DNA of 64,000 bases from Brevundimonas sp. MF30-B (GTDB taxonomy: Bacteria > Pseudomonadota > Alphaproteobacteria > Caulobacterales > Caulobacteraceae), in NCBI RefSeq assembly GCF_004683885.1, contig NZ_CP038440.1, forward strand, positions 2,328,001 to 2,392,000. Direction: 5' to 3'. Below, piece after piece: positions 1 to 9,050 of the stretch; the stretch's first letter is position 1, and each line of letters opens with the position of its first letter. A program made the position numbers and the translations under genes. A model generated the notes under the pieces. The model was not told where the DNA came from and made no database searches. It was given only the letters and a program-made list of their open reading frames with translations.

Positions 1-1304
1 CGATCGTCGACCGCCATCACCTCGTACAGGCCGACGCGGCCGACATAGCCTGTGTTGTCGCAGGCCTCGCAGCCGGCGGGCCGCCACACGGTCTCGCCCA
101 AGTCGATGCCCGCCAGTCGCGCCACGGCGGCGTCCGCCGGCTCAGCGCGGCGGCAGCGCGGACAGAGTCGACGCACCAGGCGCTGGGCCGCCACCAGGCG
201 CAGGGTCGAGGCCAGCAGGAAGGATTCCACCCCGATGTCGCGCAGCCGAACCACCGCGCCAGCCGCGTCGTTGGTGTGGACGGTCGACAGCACCAGATGG
301 CCCGTCAGGGCGGCCTGGACGGCGATCGAGGCGGTCTCCGCGTCGCGGATCTCGCCCACCATGACCACGTCCGGGTCCTGGCGCAGGATGGCGCGCAGGC
401 CGGCGGCGAAGGTCATGCCCACACGGGCGTTGACCTGGGTCTGGCCGACCCCCTCCACCGCGTACTCGACCGGATCCTCGACCGTCAGGATGTTGCGGCT
501 GCCGTCGTTCAGCAGCGACAAGCCAGCGTACAGGCTGGTGGTCTTGCCCGACCCCGTCGGCCCGGTGACCAGGACGATGCCGTTGGGCTCCGACAGGCTG
601 CGGCGGAAGACGTCCAGCGTGCCGGGATCCATGCCCAGGTCGGCCAGACCCAGACCGGCCTGATCGCGGTCCAGTATCCGCATCACCACCCGCTCGCCCG
701 CCCGCGCCGGCAGGGTGGAGACCCGCACGTCCAGCGCCCGTCCGCCCAGGCTCAGGGCGATACGCCCGTCCTGCGGCAGCCGTCGCTCGGCGATGTCCAG
801 ACGCGCCATGACCTTGATGCGCGACGCCAGCAGCGGCGTGACCCGCGCGTCCAGCGTCAGCATCTCGCGCAGCACGCCGTCGACCCGCATACGCACGCGC
901 AACAGCGTCTCATAGGGTTCGAAATGGATGTCCGACGCCCCGGCCCGCGCCGCCTCGGCCACCACGCCGTTGATCAGGCGGATGACCGGCGCGTCGTCGG
1001 CGCCGTCCAGCAGATCGGCTGTGGCCGGCAGGTCTTCGGCCAGGCCTTCCAGGCCGGCGGGCATGTCCAGCGACCCGGACAGACCTTCGTCGGCGTAAAT
1101 GTCCGACAGCGCCCGCTCGAAGACGCCGCGCGCCATCCGCTCGACCTTCAACGGCCGGCCCAGCGCCCGCCGCGTCTCGATCAGCGCCAGCGGGTCGGCG
1201 TCCTCGCGCAGGCCGACGATCGCGATCTCGCCCGCGTCCAGCAACACCACGCCGTGGCGGCGGGCGAAGGCGTAAGGCAGCGTCGGATTGACCAGGGTGA
1301 TCAT
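1..1304 (-). CDS. gspE: Type II secretion ATPase GspE (3' end cut by window edge)
   Basis: Translating the minus strand from an ATG at 1304 gives an open frame that runs off the left edge, about 434 codons. It is the cytoplasmic ATPase that powers pseudopilus assembly in type II secretion. Visible motifs are a Walker A GPTGSGKTT near residue 248, a Walker B region containing QDPDVVMVGEIRD, and the C-terminal CxxC...CxxC metal-binding element (about residues 385 and 411). These are diagnostic of GspE/PulE rather than PilT. The ATG overlaps the gspD stop as ATGA, so translation is coupled. The N-terminal domain is short and the distal C-terminus is outside the window. Confidence 0.95.
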   Translation of the reverse strand, partial: MITLVNPTLPYAFARRHGVVLLDAGEIAIVGLREDADPLALIETRRALGRPLKVERMARGVFERALSDIYADEGLSGSLDMPAGLEGLAEDLPATADLLDGADDAPVIRLINGVVAEAARAGASDIHFEPYETLLRVRMRVDGVLREMLTLDARVTPLLASRIKVMARLDIAERRLPQDGRIALSLGGRALDVRVSTLPARAGERVVMRILDRDQAGLGLADLGMDPGTLDVFRRSLSEPNGIVLVTGPTGSGKTTSLYAGLSLLNDGSRNILTVEDPVEYAVEGVGQTQVNARVGMTFAAGLRAILRQDPDVVMVGEIRDAETASIAVQAALTGHLVLSTVHTNDAAGAVVRLRDIGVESFLLASTLRLVAAQRLVRRLCPRCRRAEPADAAVARLAGIDLGETVWRPAGCEACDNTGYVGRVGLYEVMAVDD

Positions 1305-3400
1305 GCGCCGCCTGCCGAAGGGCCCGCCGGCGGCAGCGACTGCGCCTCGACCGGGACAGTCGGCGCCGCGGGGCCTGGCGCCGGCCGGTCAAGCACGCTG
1401 GGCGCCGCCGGCGGCTGGGTGCGCATGTAATCGCGCAGCATCTCGTCCAGGCTGGGCTCGCGCGTCGGATCCGCGCGCAGCTGCTCGCCGCGCATATACC
1501 CCCAGCGATCGGCGGTCAGCGCCTGGGCGTCGGCCGGACTGCGGATGATGGTGGGGCGGATGAAGATCATCAGATTGGTCCGCCCGCGCTGGCGGCTGGT
1601 CGACCGGAACAGGCCGCCGACGACGGGAATGTCGCCCAGCCCCGGCACCTTCTGCACGTCCAGCCGGTCGTTCTGGTCCAGCAGGCCGCCGGCCACGGCG
1701 ATGTCGCCGTCGTCGACCACCAGGGTCGTCTCCAGCTCGCGCTTGTTCAGCACCAGGTCGGACGCTCCGGCGCTCAGCACGCCGTTGATGCTGGACACCT
1801 CCTGACGCAGGTTCAGTGTGATCGATCCGCCCGCATTGATCTGCGGCTTGACGATCAGCTTGACGCCGATGTCCTGGCGTTGGGTCGTGCGGAACGGGTT
1901 GGTGTTGCCGTCCAGCAGAGTCTCGCCCGTGGTGATCGGCACCTCCTGCCCGACCAGGATGGTCGCCTCGGCGTTGTCCAGCGTCATCAGCGACGGGGTC
2001 TGAAGCAGGTTCGACCCCTGATCCGACTTGGCCGCATTGATGATGAAGCCGAACAGCCCGTCCGAACCGATGCGTCCCCCGCCCCCGCCGACAAAGCCGT
2101 TGGCGCCCAGCAGGCTGTTCAGCGCCAGGTTCTGCAACCGCTCACGCAGGGGATCGTCCTGATCCAACTGACCGGCGGCCGCGCCCCCCGCGATCGGCAG
2201 CAGCGGCGCGGCGCGATCCGAATAGTTGGTCAGGCCCACCGGATTGCCGTCGGACCCGGCCAGCAGCCACTGGACGCCCAGCTCGCGCACCGCCGTGTCG
2301 CTCAACTCCACGACGATGGCCTCGATCAGCACCTGCTGGCGTCGAGCATCCAGCTGACGGATCACGTCAGCCAGCATCCGCTGGGTGTCGGCCGGCGCAG
2401 AGATGACCAGGGCGTTGGCGCCGGGGAAGCGCGCCACGCTGGCCCGCTGGCCGGGCGAAGGCGCGGCCGGTGCGGCGACGGGTGCGGCCTCAGCCGCCTG
2501 AGCCCCGATCGGGGTCGGCGCGGAGGCCGTCTCAGGCGTCTGGCCGACGATCTGCTGCAGGACGGGCAGAAGCTGCTCGGCGTTGGCGTGCTCCAGGAAG
2601 ACCACGCGGATGTCGGCACTGGACTGCGCCCGCGTGTCCAGGTCAAGGATCAGGCCCCGCACCCGCGCGACGGCGGTCGGATCGCCGCGCAGCACGATGG
2701 CGTTGGAGCTTTCAACCGCCGTGGCCGTCACGCCGCCCGCCGACCCGCCTGGCGCGGCCAGCACGCGCTCCAGAACGCCGGCGATCTCGCGCGCCGAGGC
2801 GTTGTCCAGCGTCACCACCTCGAACGAGGACCGATCGACGTCGATGCGGCCGACCAGGGTGCGGATGCGGCGCAGGTTATCGGCGAAGTCGGCGACCACC
2901 ACGCTGTTGGCGCCGGGATTGGCCAGCACTTGTCCCTGAGGCCCCACCAGCGGGCGAATGGTCTCGGCCGCCGAGGCGGCGTCGATGTTTCGAAGCGGGA
3001 AGACTTCGGTCGAGAACCGCTCGGACCCCACCGTGGATGGGCCCTGCGCCGCGCCCTGCGCCGGGCTGATGCGATAGGCGCCCGATCCCGTCGGCGTGAC
3101 GACCAATCCGTTTGCGCGCAGGGTCGACAGAAAGACCTCGAACAGTTCGGCGCGCCCCAGCGGCCGCTGGCTCGATACGGTCACCGTCCCGGTCACGGCC
3201 GGATCGACGATGAAGGTGCGGCCGGTCATGCGGGCCACGTCCTGGATAAAGGCGCGGATGTCGGCACCCTGAACGTTTAGCGTCTGAGCCTGGGCCGCCG
3301 GCGCCGCCGCAGCGGGAAGGACCGGCGCAACAGCCAGGGTCAGCGCAAGGGTGCTGCACAGGGCGCCGCGCAGGGCGGCGCGCGAACGGGGTCGCGTCAT
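1301..3400 (-). CDS. gspD: Type II secretion outer-membrane secretin GspD
   Basis: This 699-residue protein has an N-terminal signal peptide (cleavage near residue 39), an N0 domain (about 40-112, LNVQGADIRAFIQDVA), N1-N3 repeats, and a C-terminal secretin core with the conserved VGQEVPITTG and IGVKLIVKPQI segments. Secretins form the multimeric outer-membrane channel through which folded substrates leave the periplasm. A proline- and alanine-rich insert lies near residues 300-330, and another tail follows the secretin core. The start overlaps the gspC stop (ATGA) and the stop overlaps the gspE start, so gspC-gspD-gspE is one translationally coupled unit. Length is typical for GspD. Confidence 0.96.
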   Translation of the reverse strand: MTRPRSRAALRGALCSTLALTLAVAPVLPAAAAPAAQAQTLNVQGADIRAFIQDVARMTGRTFIVDPAVTGTVTVSSQRPLGRAELFEVFLSTLRANGLVVTPTGSGAYRISPAQGAAQGPSTVGSERFSTEVFPLRNIDAASAAETIRPLVGPQGQVLANPGANSVVVADFADNLRRIRTLVGRIDVDRSSFEVVTLDNASAREIAGVLERVLAAPGGSAGGVTATAVESSNAIVLRGDPTAVARVRGLILDLDTRAQSSADIRVVFLEHANAEQLLPVLQQIVGQTPETASAPTPIGAQAAEAAPVAAPAAPSPGQRASVARFPGANALVISAPADTQRMLADVIRQLDARRQQVLIEAIVVELSDTAVRELGVQWLLAGSDGNPVGLTNYSDRAAPLLPIAGGAAAGQLDQDDPLRERLQNLALNSLLGANGFVGGGGGRIGSDGLFGFIINAAKSDQGSNLLQTPSLMTLDNAEATILVGQEVPITTGETLLDGNTNPFRTTQRQDIGVKLIVKPQINAGGSITLNLRQEVSSINGVLSAGASDLVLNKRELETTLVVDDGDIAVAGGLLDQNDRLDVQKVPGLGDIPVVGGLFRSTSRQRGRTNLMIFIRPTIIRSPADAQALTADRWGYMRGEQLRADPTREPSLDEMLRDYMRTQPPAAPSVLDRPAPGPAAPTVPVEAQSLPPAGPSAGGA

Positions 3401-4209
3401 CAGGGACGGGTCCTCAGGGTTGTCGCGCGGGCTTCGCCGTCGCGCTCGTATCGGATCTCGACCGACGCCTTGTCGGCCAGCTGCGTACGCAGCGACGCCA
3501 GGGCCTGAGGCGAGTTCAGCTCGGTCCCGTCGACCGCCAGGATCACGTCCCCGGCCTGAAGGCCGGCGCCCCTGAACAGAGCAGCATCAGGGCCGTGGGC
3601 GATGCTGAGACCGCGCATGGTCAGGCCCTGCATCCGGGGCCGCAAGGCGCTCGCCAGACGCGCCGGATCGACGGCGGCGGGCGCGGGGGGCGGGGCGACG
3701 ACCTGCTCGCCTTCGGGCGGCGGTGGAGGTGGGGGCGCGCCCACGGGAACCTCGGCAAACTCAAGCCGTGTCAGAGCCGCGCCGCGCGCTAGCACGACAT
3801 GGTCCGCGCCGGCTTCGCGCAGGACCAGGCCGGGTTCGACGTCTTCCCCCACGCCGATCGAGATCTGCCGGCCATCGGCAAGTCCGATGATAGCCGAGCC
3901 CTGCGGGCCCGAGCGGACGCCGTAAAGCCGCATCTGGCCGGCGGCTCCGGTCTGGGTTCCCGCCAGCGACCCGGCTTCGCCGGTGCGGAAGAAGGCGTCG
4001 AACCGTGACAGGATCGACAGGTCGGGCGCCGGCCTTTCGACCGGCTTGGCAGACGGCTCCGTCGCGAACAATGGCCAAGCCGCGCGCCCCGACTGGACCA
4101 CCAGCAGGGCGATCAGCGTCGCCTCTATCGCCCGGCGGGCGAGGATGGGTCGCGTTACGACCGCCTCGCGCGCCGAAGCCAGGAACTGGGGAATGCCGCG
4201 GATCACCAA
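3400..4209 (-). CDS. gspC: Type II secretion inner-membrane protein GspC with PDZ domain
   Basis: The 269-residue product has one N-terminal membrane segment (about residues 27-49, ATLIALLVVQSGRAAWPLF), a periplasmic homology region, a proline-rich linker (about residues 155-175) and a C-terminal PDZ domain (LQAGDVILAVDGTELNSPQA). This is the standard architecture of GspC, which links the inner-membrane platform to the secretin and takes part in substrate recognition. It is first in the gspCDE unit. A phased PhoB-type site array lies about 73 bp upstream of its start. The TonB-dependent receptor gene ends 110 bp upstream on the same strand. Confidence 0.92.
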   Translation of the reverse strand: MVIRGIPQFLASAREAVVTRPILARRAIEATLIALLVVQSGRAAWPLFATEPSAKPVERPAPDLSILSRFDAFFRTGEAGSLAGTQTGAAGQMRLYGVRSGPQGSAIIGLADGRQISIGVGEDVEPGLVLREAGADHVVLARGAALTRLEFAEVPVGAPPPPPPPEGEQVVAPPPAPAAVDPARLASALRPRMQGLTMRGLSIAHGPDAALFRGAGLQAGDVILAVDGTELNSPQALASLRTQLADKASVEIRYERDGEARATTLRTRP

Positions 4210-4281
4210 ACGCCCCTCGGCCCATCGGGGCCTGTCGAGCGATGTCTAGCGGCGCAGACGTGACGCTGCTTGATCGCTGGC

Positions 4282-4310
4282 GCGACAGTCCCGCGACGCT
4301 ACCGTGACAG
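4282..4310 (-). promoter_or_regulatory. Candidate Pho box upstream of gspC
   Basis: Read on the minus strand, three 7-mers repeat every 11 bp: CTGTCAC, GCGTCGC and CTGTCGC, separated by GGTA and GGGA. PhoB half-sites are CTGTCAY with 4-bp spacers, so spacing and sequence both fit, with the outer two half-sites best. The array ends about 73 bp before the gspC start codon. It suggests phosphate-starvation induction of the secretion genes; this is inference from the pattern. Confidence 0.6.
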
Positions 4311-4318
4311 CGTCCGGA

Positions 4319-6967
4319 TCAGAACCGGGCCGTCAGGCTGATCGAACCGGAAACGCCCAGGTCGTAGCCGTTGACGATCACTCGCTGGCCCAGCTCCTGA
4401 TACTCGAGAAAGTCCTCGTTCAGCAGGTTGCGCAGCTCCAGGGCGAAGCCGAAGGTGCGCTGGCCGACGTCGAAATCCTTGCGGTAGACGAAGTCCAGCA
4501 TCACGCCGGGCCGCTGGATCAGGTCGGGCTCGCCCGGGCGACCACGCGCCGAGCTGCGCTCGGACACATAGTTGGCGATCAGCGTCGCCTGCGACCGCGC
4601 CGCATCGTCTTCCCAGCCCAGCTGCAGGTTGGCGACGTGCTCGGACTGCCCCTGAAGGCGGCTGCCATCGATGATGTAAAAGCTGGCCGGCTGGGCCACG
4701 CCCAGACTGTTCTGGGTGATGACGGTGTCGCCGTCCTTCACCTGAACCTCTGAGTCGGCCCAGGTGTAGTTGCCCTGCACCAGCCAGCGCTTGTCGGCGA
4801 CGAAGCCCAGGCCCGCGTTGGGGAAGTCGAAGTACTTTTTCGCTTCCACCTCGAAGCCCCGCACGACGGCGGCCGGCGCGTTCAGGAAGGTCTGCGAGAT
4901 CGAGGCGCCCTGATCGACGACGCTGGATTCAACAGGCTTGTCCAGGTCCTTGTAGAAGACGCCAGCCGTCACATACTGGCCGCTGGCGAAGTACCATTCG
5001 AGTCGCGCGTCCAGGTTCACGATCTCGGTGTTCACCAGATAGGGGTTGCCGATGAAGGTGCGGTCGCTCTCTGTGTCGGTGTACTGCTGGGGCGCCAGTT
5101 CGCGGAACTGGGGCCGGCCCAGCGTCTTGGACGCGCCGACGCGCAGCTGCATGTCCTCGGCGAAGTTCCAGGTCAGTGTGGCCGCCGGCAGGATGTAGTC
5201 CTGCTCGATCTGGGTCGGCAGGAAGCCGGTCTGGCCGCCGAACAGGTCGATCGGCGTCACGCTCTGCCGGCCGTCTTCGTAACGCGCGCCCAGGGTCAGA
5301 TTGACCAGAGGCAGCACCTCGGCCTCGACCTGGGCATAGCCGGCCCAGACACGCATGTCCGCCTCATAGGCCGCCGCCCCGTTGGAGCCGGTGACCTCTT
5401 CAATCTGCAGCACTGGGCCGATGTTGAAGTCCGAGAACAGATAGTCCACCCGCGAGCGGACCTGCTCCTGGCTAAGACCGTTAGGCGCGATGAAGCGCAG
5501 GCTGCGCTGCACGCTGTCGCGCTGATTGTCATAGCCCGAGACGCCGACAGTGAACTTCGCCTCGCGGGCGCTCGACAGCGGCAGGATGTAGCTTAGGTCC
5601 GCGCCCCCGCTGGTCACCGTATCGTCCAGTTCACTGAACGAGATGCGATTGGATTGGATGTTGTGCACGAATGTCCCGTCCGGCAGCTGGCCATAGCCGA
5701 AGCGGGTCTCATAGGGCGCATCGCGCGAGGTCTGGGCCCAGCTGCCGCGCCATTCCAGCTCCCACTCGTCGCGACCGCCGAAATAATGCTCGCCCGACAG
5801 CTGGGTCGAGAAAAGCTCGCGCTCGAACCATTCGGTGTAGTCGTCGCGCGTGTTGTTGCCGGTCAGGTCGTTGAAGCCCTCGCGGCTGCGCGTGGCCTTG
5901 GTGACGTTGCGGACATACAGGTTGGTCCACTTCACCGTATTGGGGCCGTTCTCCAGGCTCAGCGAGCCGAACAGGTCCACACCGACGTTGTTCTGGGTGT
6001 TTTGGAAGTCGTAGTCGGCCTGGGCCTCGATCTGGCCCTGCGACAGGCGGCCTTCCTGCTGCACGCCGACGCGCCGGCGCCAGGCGTTGTCATAGGCCGC
6101 CACGAACACGGCGCCGACCTCGCCCAGGCCCGTCTGCATCGAGTTCCCGCCGCTCAGCTTGACGCCGAAGTTGGCCGGGAGCGTCTCGCGCTGAAGAAGG
6201 CGCAGCGGCGCATTGATCAGCGACTGTCCGATCTGCCGCAGTTGGGCGTCGGAGTAGTTCTGTCCGGCCAGAATGCGATTGCCCGACTGGAAGGCCAGAC
6301 GCAGTTCGCCGGGCACGTCGCGCGTGCCGTCGTCGAAACTTGTGAAATCCGTCCGCGAGCCAAAATGGATCAGGCCTTCGCGGCCGGTCGTCTCACTGTT
6401 CGCGCCAACCGACAGGCTGAAATTAAGGAAGGGCTCGCGCGGCGTGGCCAAGGTCGTCAGGTCGATGACGCCGCCCCCGAACTCGCCGGGATAGCGGGCG
6501 GAATAGGTCTTCTGCACCGTCACGCCAGCCAGGATGTCGGCAGGGAACAGGTCCAGAGGCACGACCCGCTGCAGCGGCTCGGGGCTGGGCAGCGGCGATC
6601 CGTTGAGCAGGGCCGACGAATAGCGCTCGCCCAGTCCGCGTACATAGACAAAGCGTCCCTCCACGATCGACAGGCCGGTCACGCGCGTCAACGCCTCGGC
6701 CGCCGAACTGTCGCCAGTGCGCGCCAGATCTTCAGACGTCAGGAAGGCGGCGACCTCGGAGCTCTGGCGATTGGGCTCGGGGATGTTGCGGCCCAGGACG
6801 ACGATCTCGCCAAGCGCCGCGGGCTGGTCCTGTTCACCGATCTCCGGCTGCACGGCGGCGGGGCCCGACAAGGGCGCGGCGGCGGACTGCGCAGCAGCGG
6901 CGCCGGGCAGTGTAAGGGCGCTGGTCGCCATAAGGGCGCCGGCCAGGGTCAGGGTCACGGTCTTCAT
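4319..6967 (-). CDS. TonB-dependent outer-membrane receptor
   Basis: This 882-residue protein has a signal peptide ending in GAAAAQ (about residue 27), a TonB-box-like EIVVLGRN (about residues 53-60), a plug domain (VTGLSIVEGRFVYVRGLGER), a large beta-barrel and a terminal aromatic residue (TARF). It should import a ligand across the outer membrane using TonB energy. The substrate is not evident. It lies between a secreted-lipoprotein gene (70 bp upstream, with a hairpin in the gap) and gspC (110 bp downstream), all on one strand. In Caulobacter crescentus type II secretion is tied to a phosphate-regulated lipoprotein, so a role in acquiring products released by the secreted protein is plausible. 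Confidence 0.9.
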   Translation of the reverse strand: MKTVTLTLAGALMATSALTLPGAAAAQSAAAPLSGPAAVQPEIGEQDQPAALGEIVVLGRNIPEPNRQSSEVAAFLTSEDLARTGDSSAAEALTRVTGLSIVEGRFVYVRGLGERYSSALLNGSPLPSPEPLQRVVPLDLFPADILAGVTVQKTYSARYPGEFGGGVIDLTTLATPREPFLNFSLSVGANSETTGREGLIHFGSRTDFTSFDDGTRDVPGELRLAFQSGNRILAGQNYSDAQLRQIGQSLINAPLRLLQRETLPANFGVKLSGGNSMQTGLGEVGAVFVAAYDNAWRRRVGVQQEGRLSQGQIEAQADYDFQNTQNNVGVDLFGSLSLENGPNTVKWTNLYVRNVTKATRSREGFNDLTGNNTRDDYTEWFERELFSTQLSGEHYFGGRDEWELEWRGSWAQTSRDAPYETRFGYGQLPDGTFVHNIQSNRISFSELDDTVTSGGADLSYILPLSSAREAKFTVGVSGYDNQRDSVQRSLRFIAPNGLSQEQVRSRVDYLFSDFNIGPVLQIEEVTGSNGAAAYEADMRVWAGYAQVEAEVLPLVNLTLGARYEDGRQSVTPIDLFGGQTGFLPTQIEQDYILPAATLTWNFAEDMQLRVGASKTLGRPQFRELAPQQYTDTESDRTFIGNPYLVNTEIVNLDARLEWYFASGQYVTAGVFYKDLDKPVESSVVDQGASISQTFLNAPAAVVRGFEVEAKKYFDFPNAGLGFVADKRWLVQGNYTWADSEVQVKDGDTVITQNSLGVAQPASFYIIDGSRLQGQSEHVANLQLGWEDDAARSQATLIANYVSERSSARGRPGEPDLIQRPGVMLDFVYRKDFDVGQRTFGFALELRNLLNEDFLEYQELGQRVIVNGYDLGVSGSISLTARF

Positions 6968-7007
6968 TCTGGGCCTCGGAAGGGATCTCGACGGGAAAAG
7001 GAGGATC

Positions 7008-7029
7008 GGGGGGCGGTCATCCGCCCCCC
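7008..7029 (-). terminator. Hairpin terminator between lipoprotein and TonB receptor genes
   Basis: A perfect 9-bp stem (GGGGGGCGG with CCGCCCCCC, loop ATGA) begins 8 nt after the lipoprotein stop on the minus strand and is followed by the pyrimidine-rich tract CCTCCTTTTCCC. It probably stops or attenuates transcription before the downstream receptor gene. Confidence 0.65.
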
Positions 7030-7037
7030 GTCCGTCG

Positions 7038-8555
7038 TCAGCAGGTCGATCCGGCCTGCAGGCCGCAGGTCCAGCCCAGGTACCAGGTGTCCGCCGCGTT
7101 ACGGACCGCGCCGATGTAGGTCACCGGCTGGAACCAGCTGTAGATCGTCTGCGGGTTCACCGGGGCCACGGCGGTCTCGTTGGCGCCGTTGATGAAGGCC
7201 AGGCTGGTGTTCTGCATCGTGGCGCCGGCCGGGGCGGTCATGGTCGACGTGCCGTTGGCGGTGTTGCCGGTGTTGGTGCCGCTGATGAAGATGGCCGCCG
7301 TCGCCGCCGCATTAACGTTCGCATCGTCTTCATACGGACGCGAGCAGGCGAAATAGACCGAGCGGAAGATGGGGCCGTTGGCCACCGTCTGGGCGTCGTC
7401 GATGTCCAGGCAGGCGGCCGCCGAGGTCGAGGGATTGGTGAAGACCGAGTTCAGGATGGTCGGCTGAACGCCCGTGTTCAGGGTGACGATGGCGTCGGCG
7501 GCCACGGCGGCGTTGCGGCCGACAATGGTCCAGTTGGACACACGCGGCTGGGTGTAGAAGGTCGTGCCAGTTGGAGCAGCGGACCATTCGAAACCGCGGC
7601 TGCCGTTGGTCACGGCCGTCGGACGCTGAGTGACGATGCCGAACTGGGCGCCGCCGCGCCAGCCGGTGTCGACGTCGAAGCCGTCGTCGTCCGCTCCGTT
7701 GATGACGATGTAGCGCAGGTTGACGGTGCCGCCGAAGATTTCGATGCCGTCATCTGAGCTGTTGTAGGACTGGACGTATTCAACCGTGGTGCCGCGGCCG
7801 ACACCGGCCAGCGTCAAGGCCTGAAGCTCGTTGTTGGGCGAGATTTCAAAGCCGGAATAGTTGATCTGCACGTAGCGCAGCCGGCCCGAGTTATCGTCGG
7901 GGCTGTTGCCGCCGTAGTTGGCGCTGGTGCCTTCCACGACGCCCACGCAGGCCTCGTTCGGCGCGGTCACGCCGACCGGGCAGACGGCGCCCGGCGCGCG
8001 GCCGGCCAGGACGATGCCGCCCCACTGGCCCTGCGAGTTGGCCGTGGTCTGGCCCTCGATGTTCTGGCGGCTTGTGAAGATGATCGGGTTGGTGGCCGTG
8101 CCCTCGGCGAAAATCTGCGAGCCGCGGTTGACCAGAAGATAATCCGAGCCTCCCGAGGCGAAGACCTTGACGCCCGCCTCGATGGTCAACACGCCCTGTT
8201 GGCTGCCCGCCACCGGCGCGTTCGGATTGGCGCCGCGGTCGGTGCCGACCTCGGTGCGGCCGCTGATGGCGTAGATGGTGCCTGCCCGCAACGGCAGCGT
8301 CAGGTTGCCCAGAATCTGCTGGGGCAGTTGGCAGGCGCGCAGCGTGCCGTTAGCCACCACGCCGATATTCGACAGGCCGGTCGGGCAGTCGGCCGCCGGC
8401 GTCCCCGGGGGCGGCGTCGTCGGAGGCGGCGTTGTCCCGCCGCCGCCGCCGAAGCCGCCCTCGCCAGGCGAAGCCACTTCGGCGGATCCGCAGGCCGAGA
8501 GCAGCAGAGCGCTGGCCGCGACGGTCAGCAGGGATTTCAGTTTCAAGCCGGTCAT
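7038..8555 (-). CDS. Secreted lipoprotein with beta-helix-like body, candidate type II secretion substrate
   Basis: Starting at the ATG at 8555 gives 505 residues with a lipoprotein signal (LTVAASALLLSAC, lipid Cys at 22). An upstream TTG at 8576 is a less likely start. A glycine/proline linker (GGGGTTPPPTTPPP) is followed by a Gly/Asn/Asp-rich repetitive region (QGQWGGIVLAGRAPG, SDDGIEIFGGTVNLRYIVINGADDDGFD) typical of right-handed beta-helix surface proteins. Its position at the head of a strand carrying a TonB receptor and gspCDE resembles the arrangement around the type II-secreted, phosphate-regulated lipoprotein ElpS of Caulobacter crescentus. Homology to ElpS itself was not tested. A weak Pho-like array lies about 110 bp upstream. 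Confidence 0.75.
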   Translation of the reverse strand: MTGLKLKSLLTVAASALLLSACGSAEVASPGEGGFGGGGGTTPPPTTPPPGTPAADCPTGLSNIGVVANGTLRACQLPQQILGNLTLPLRAGTIYAISGRTEVGTDRGANPNAPVAGSQQGVLTIEAGVKVFASGGSDYLLVNRGSQIFAEGTATNPIIFTSRQNIEGQTTANSQGQWGGIVLAGRAPGAVCPVGVTAPNEACVGVVEGTSANYGGNSPDDNSGRLRYVQINYSGFEISPNNELQALTLAGVGRGTTVEYVQSYNSSDDGIEIFGGTVNLRYIVINGADDDGFDVDTGWRGGAQFGIVTQRPTAVTNGSRGFEWSAAPTGTTFYTQPRVSNWTIVGRNAAVAADAIVTLNTGVQPTILNSVFTNPSTSAAACLDIDDAQTVANGPIFRSVYFACSRPYEDDANVNAAATAAIFISGTNTGNTANGTSTMTAPAGATMQNTSLAFINGANETAVAPVNPQTIYSWFQPVTYIGAVRNAADTWYLGWTCGLQAGSTC

Positions 8556-8666
8556 TTTGGTCACCGTGACTGCCAATGGTTTCGGCAGACACGGAGCGGA
8601 GCGTCATGCTCCGACCCGATAGCGCTTAGCGCCTTCGCCCGCCCAATGCCGCAGTAGCGGAGCGGT

Positions 8667-8695
8667 ATGACGGTCTCTCACGGTTTGGGTGACGC
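8667..8695 (-). promoter_or_regulatory. Weak Pho-box-like array upstream of the lipoprotein gene
   Basis: On the minus strand GCGTCAC and CCGTCAT lie exactly 22 bp apart (two 11-bp steps), each matching six of seven PhoB half-site positions. The middle 7-mer (ACCGTGA) does not match. The phasing is the same as in the stronger array upstream of gspC. Confidence 0.35.
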
Positions 8696-8986
8696 CTGCC
8701 GCAATGTTCGGCAACGCTTCCGAGACGCAGATGTGACGTTCAGATGTTGTCAGAGGCTTATCGGGCCATTTGGAAGCGGCGCCGAAAGGCTCCGAAAGGC
8801 CTGATTATTCCCACCCGCCCATGGCAATGCACGCCGTGCAATAAATGCCACAGCGTATTGCTGTCACGGCCGGCTATCTTTGGGTTAGAGCACCCGCTGT
8901 TTATCGGCATCGGCCAGCGAACGCAGGGCTAGGCTTGAGCACCGGACGTCGACACCGGTGGCGACGGTGCCCGCCCCACCTAACCC

Positions 8987-9019
8987 GATGTCGGCAGTGC
9001 GCCAGAACCGGACATTCCG
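8987..9019 (+). repeat. Dispersed repeat copy (GCGCCAGAAnCGGAC family)
   Basis: The segment reads GATGTC-GGCAGT-GCGCCAGAACCGGACATTCCG in successive blocks. It matches the heads of the repeat units at 44724-44755 and 45326-45356 (GATGTC, then GCGCCAGAAGCGGAC). It is non-coding and intergenic, which fits a short interspersed repeat rather than a gene remnant. Confidence 0.45.
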
Positions 9020-9050
9020 ATCAAAGCCAATAGGCGACCTTGCACCAACG

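Larger units (their letters stand above)
8576..9050. other. Intergenic region between lipoprotein and ABC ATPase genes
   Basis: No convincing gene is seen. It holds the weak Pho-like array near 8667-8695 and a degenerate copy of a dispersed repeat at 8987-9019. The lipoprotein promoter must lie here, on the minus strand. Confidence 0.5.

Noticed and set aside
1880..3280. Plus-strand frame opposite gspD
   Set aside because: It is a shadow of the secretin with Arg/Gln/Gly-rich low-complexity translation.
5654..7192. Long plus-strand open frame opposite the TonB receptor
   Set aside because: It is fully antisense to a clear 882-residue receptor and has no recognisable domain or ribosome site; long shadows are common in high-GC DNA.
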